Source: Simplicispira hankyongi (GTDB lineage Bacteria > Pseudomonadota > Gammaproteobacteria > Burkholderiales > Burkholderiaceae_C). From it: a DNA stretch of 64,000 nt. Location: positions 1,116,001 through 1,180,000 of the forward strand of contig NZ_QXJC01000001.1 of the NCBI RefSeq assembly GCF_003570885.1, in the 5' to 3' direction. The notes under the pieces are model-generated. The model saw nothing but the letters and a program-made list of their open reading frames with translations. It was not told the DNA's origin and ran no database searches. Shown piece after piece: positions 63,109 through 64,000 of this stretch. Numbering within the stretch: position 1 is the stretch's first letter; every line of letters starts with the position of its first letter. Made by a program: the position numbers and the translations under genes.

Positions 63109-64000
63109 TCAGAACCAGATAAAGGTCATCACGATGAACAGCGGCACGAGGATGCCTCCCGACCACAGCATGTAGCCAAAGAAGCTCGGCATCTTCACAC
63201 CGCGGTCTTCGGCAATGGCCTTCACCATGAGGTTCGGTGCATTGCCGATGTAGCTGTTGGCGCCCATGAACACCGCACCCGCTGAAACGGCCGCGAGCGT
63301 CGGAGCCAGCGTGGTCATCAGCGTCGCCGGGTCGCCGCCTGCGGTGTTGAAGAACACCAGGTAGGTGGGTGCGTTGTCGAGAAAGGAACTCAGCGCCCCC
63401 GTCGCCCAGAAGTACATGCCTGGCAGCGGCGCTCCATCGGGTCCGGTCACCGCACTGACGATGGCACCAAATGGCCCGTGCACGCCCGCCTTGAGCATGG
63501 CGATCACGGGAATGATGGTCAGAAAAATACCGGCAAAGAGCTTGGCTACTTCCTGCATGGGCCCCCAGCCGAACTGGTTGGCATCGTGCACGCGCGCGGG
63601 CGTGAGCCAGAGCGAGAGGCCGGTCACGGCCAGCAGCCCAACGTCGCGCACGATGCCGGGCAGGCCAACGTCCGTGCCTGCGATAGTGAAGACCACCGAA
63701 GATTTCCAGAAACCGCTCAGCAGCACCAGTCCCACGACAGCGCCCAGAAAGGCAAAGTTGACCTTGCCGTCAAAGCCAATGCCACGTGTGTCGGGCGTGG
63801 GGTCGGGGGCTGCAGTTTCGCCGCTCGTGTGGAAAAACCAGCTGTCGAGCGCAAAGAACAGAACCAGCAGCATGCCAACCAGAAACAGCGCCTCCGGGAG
63901 GATATGGCTCACTGTCCAAAAGAAATCCACCCCCTTCAAGAATCCCAGGAACAGCGGCGGATCACCCAGCGGCGTCAGCGAGCCTCCGGCGTTCGAGACG
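63109..64000 (-). CDS. Sodium:proton antiporter / citrate-type ion transporter (5' end outside window)
   Basis: About 297 C-terminal residues of an integral membrane transporter of the ion-transporter superfamily (NhaD/CitMHS-like). The window edge reads in frame SNAGGSLTPLGDPPLFLGF, a helix-breaking SNAGG...LGD motif typical of this group. A second inverted motif FLDNAPTYLVFFNTAGG lies further on, followed by GANSYIGNAPN. About seven helices are visible. The ATG at 63939 is internal, not the start. Substrate not certain. Confidence 0.85.
   Translation of the reverse strand, partial: VSNAGGSLTPLGDPPLFLGFLKGVDFFWTVSHILPEALFLVGMLLVLFFALDSWFFHTSGETAAPDPTPDTRGIGFDGKVNFAFLGAVVGLVLLSGFWKSSVVFTIAGTDVGLPGIVRDVGLLAVTGLSLWLTPARVHDANQFGWGPMQEVAKLFAGIFLTIIPVIAMLKAGVHGPFGAIVSAVTGPDGAPLPGMYFWATGALSSFLDNAPTYLVFFNTAGGDPATLMTTLAPTLAAVSAGAVFMGANSYIGNAPNLMVKAIAEDRGVKMPSFFGYMLWSGGILVPLFIVMTFIWF

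Overview
The window comes from a GC-rich betaproteobacterial chromosome, most likely Burkholderiales, family Comamonadaceae (Acidovorax-like). Three things support this. The tmRNA (26476-26862) encodes the tag ANDERFALAA. The order gyrA-serC-pheA-tyrA-aroA/cmk-rpsA-ihfB-lapA-lapB, with an aroA-cmk fusion, is typical of that group. The short dispersed repeats resemble ones I associate with Comamonadaceae, from memory only. Nothing looks like a plasmid, prophage or CRISPR locus.

Layout. 1-3.3 kb: a GGDEF/EAL c-di-GMP enzyme (3' part outside the window) translationally coupled to an orphan TRAP-type binding protein. 3.4-15.4 kb: housekeeping and metabolic genes (SDR, SH3 protein, M48 protease, DMT exporter, thioesterase, DUF3422, trehalase, an orphan GspE-like ATPase, spermidine-synthase-like protein, DNA glycosylase, TatD, YiiX-like amidase). 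15.5-20.5 kb: lolC-lolD, a 267-bp structured element with 31-bp perfect terminal inverted repeats, a PGM-like protein and recJ. 20.5-26.1 kb: chemoreceptor, PHP phosphatase, YciO-type protein, M50 protease, trpS. 26.2-28.3 kb: an IS21 istA remnant, ssrA, gph, ubiG. 28.3-41.7 kb: ompA-like gene, gyrA, then the serine/aromatic amino acid cluster through rpsA, ihfB, lapA, lapB and a ComEA-like protein. 41.7-47.9 kb: a six-gene Mrp Na+/H+ antiporter operon with mrpA and mrpB fused. 48-55.3 kb: a fused HyuA-HyuB oxoprolinase/hydantoinase, a MarR-type regulator and a divergent TRAP transporter, which look like one uptake-and-use unit. 55.3-64 kb: crcB, a P450, a LOG-family protein, a FecR/TPR-barrel pair, rmuC, a D-2-hydroxyacid dehydrogenase and a partial ion transporter.

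The most unusual layer is repetitive DNA. At least 13 copies of a roughly 55-bp AT-rich element with a TAGCGCTTA/TAAGCGCTA core palindrome are scattered over 58 kb. Some sit between genes. Others supply start codons, stop codons or internal codons of real genes (DMT exporter, thioesterase, TatD, LolD, recJ and its upstream neighbour, SDR, aroA, hydantoinase, MarR, dehydrogenase). A second GC-rich repeat family flanks tyrA and recurs at 63.1 kb. The 267-bp element between lolC and its divergent neighbour folds on paper into a long stem closing two hairpin arms.

All gene calls rest on reading translated motifs and neighbourhood; no database search was run. Start codons were chosen from family lengths, overlaps and ribosome-binding sites.
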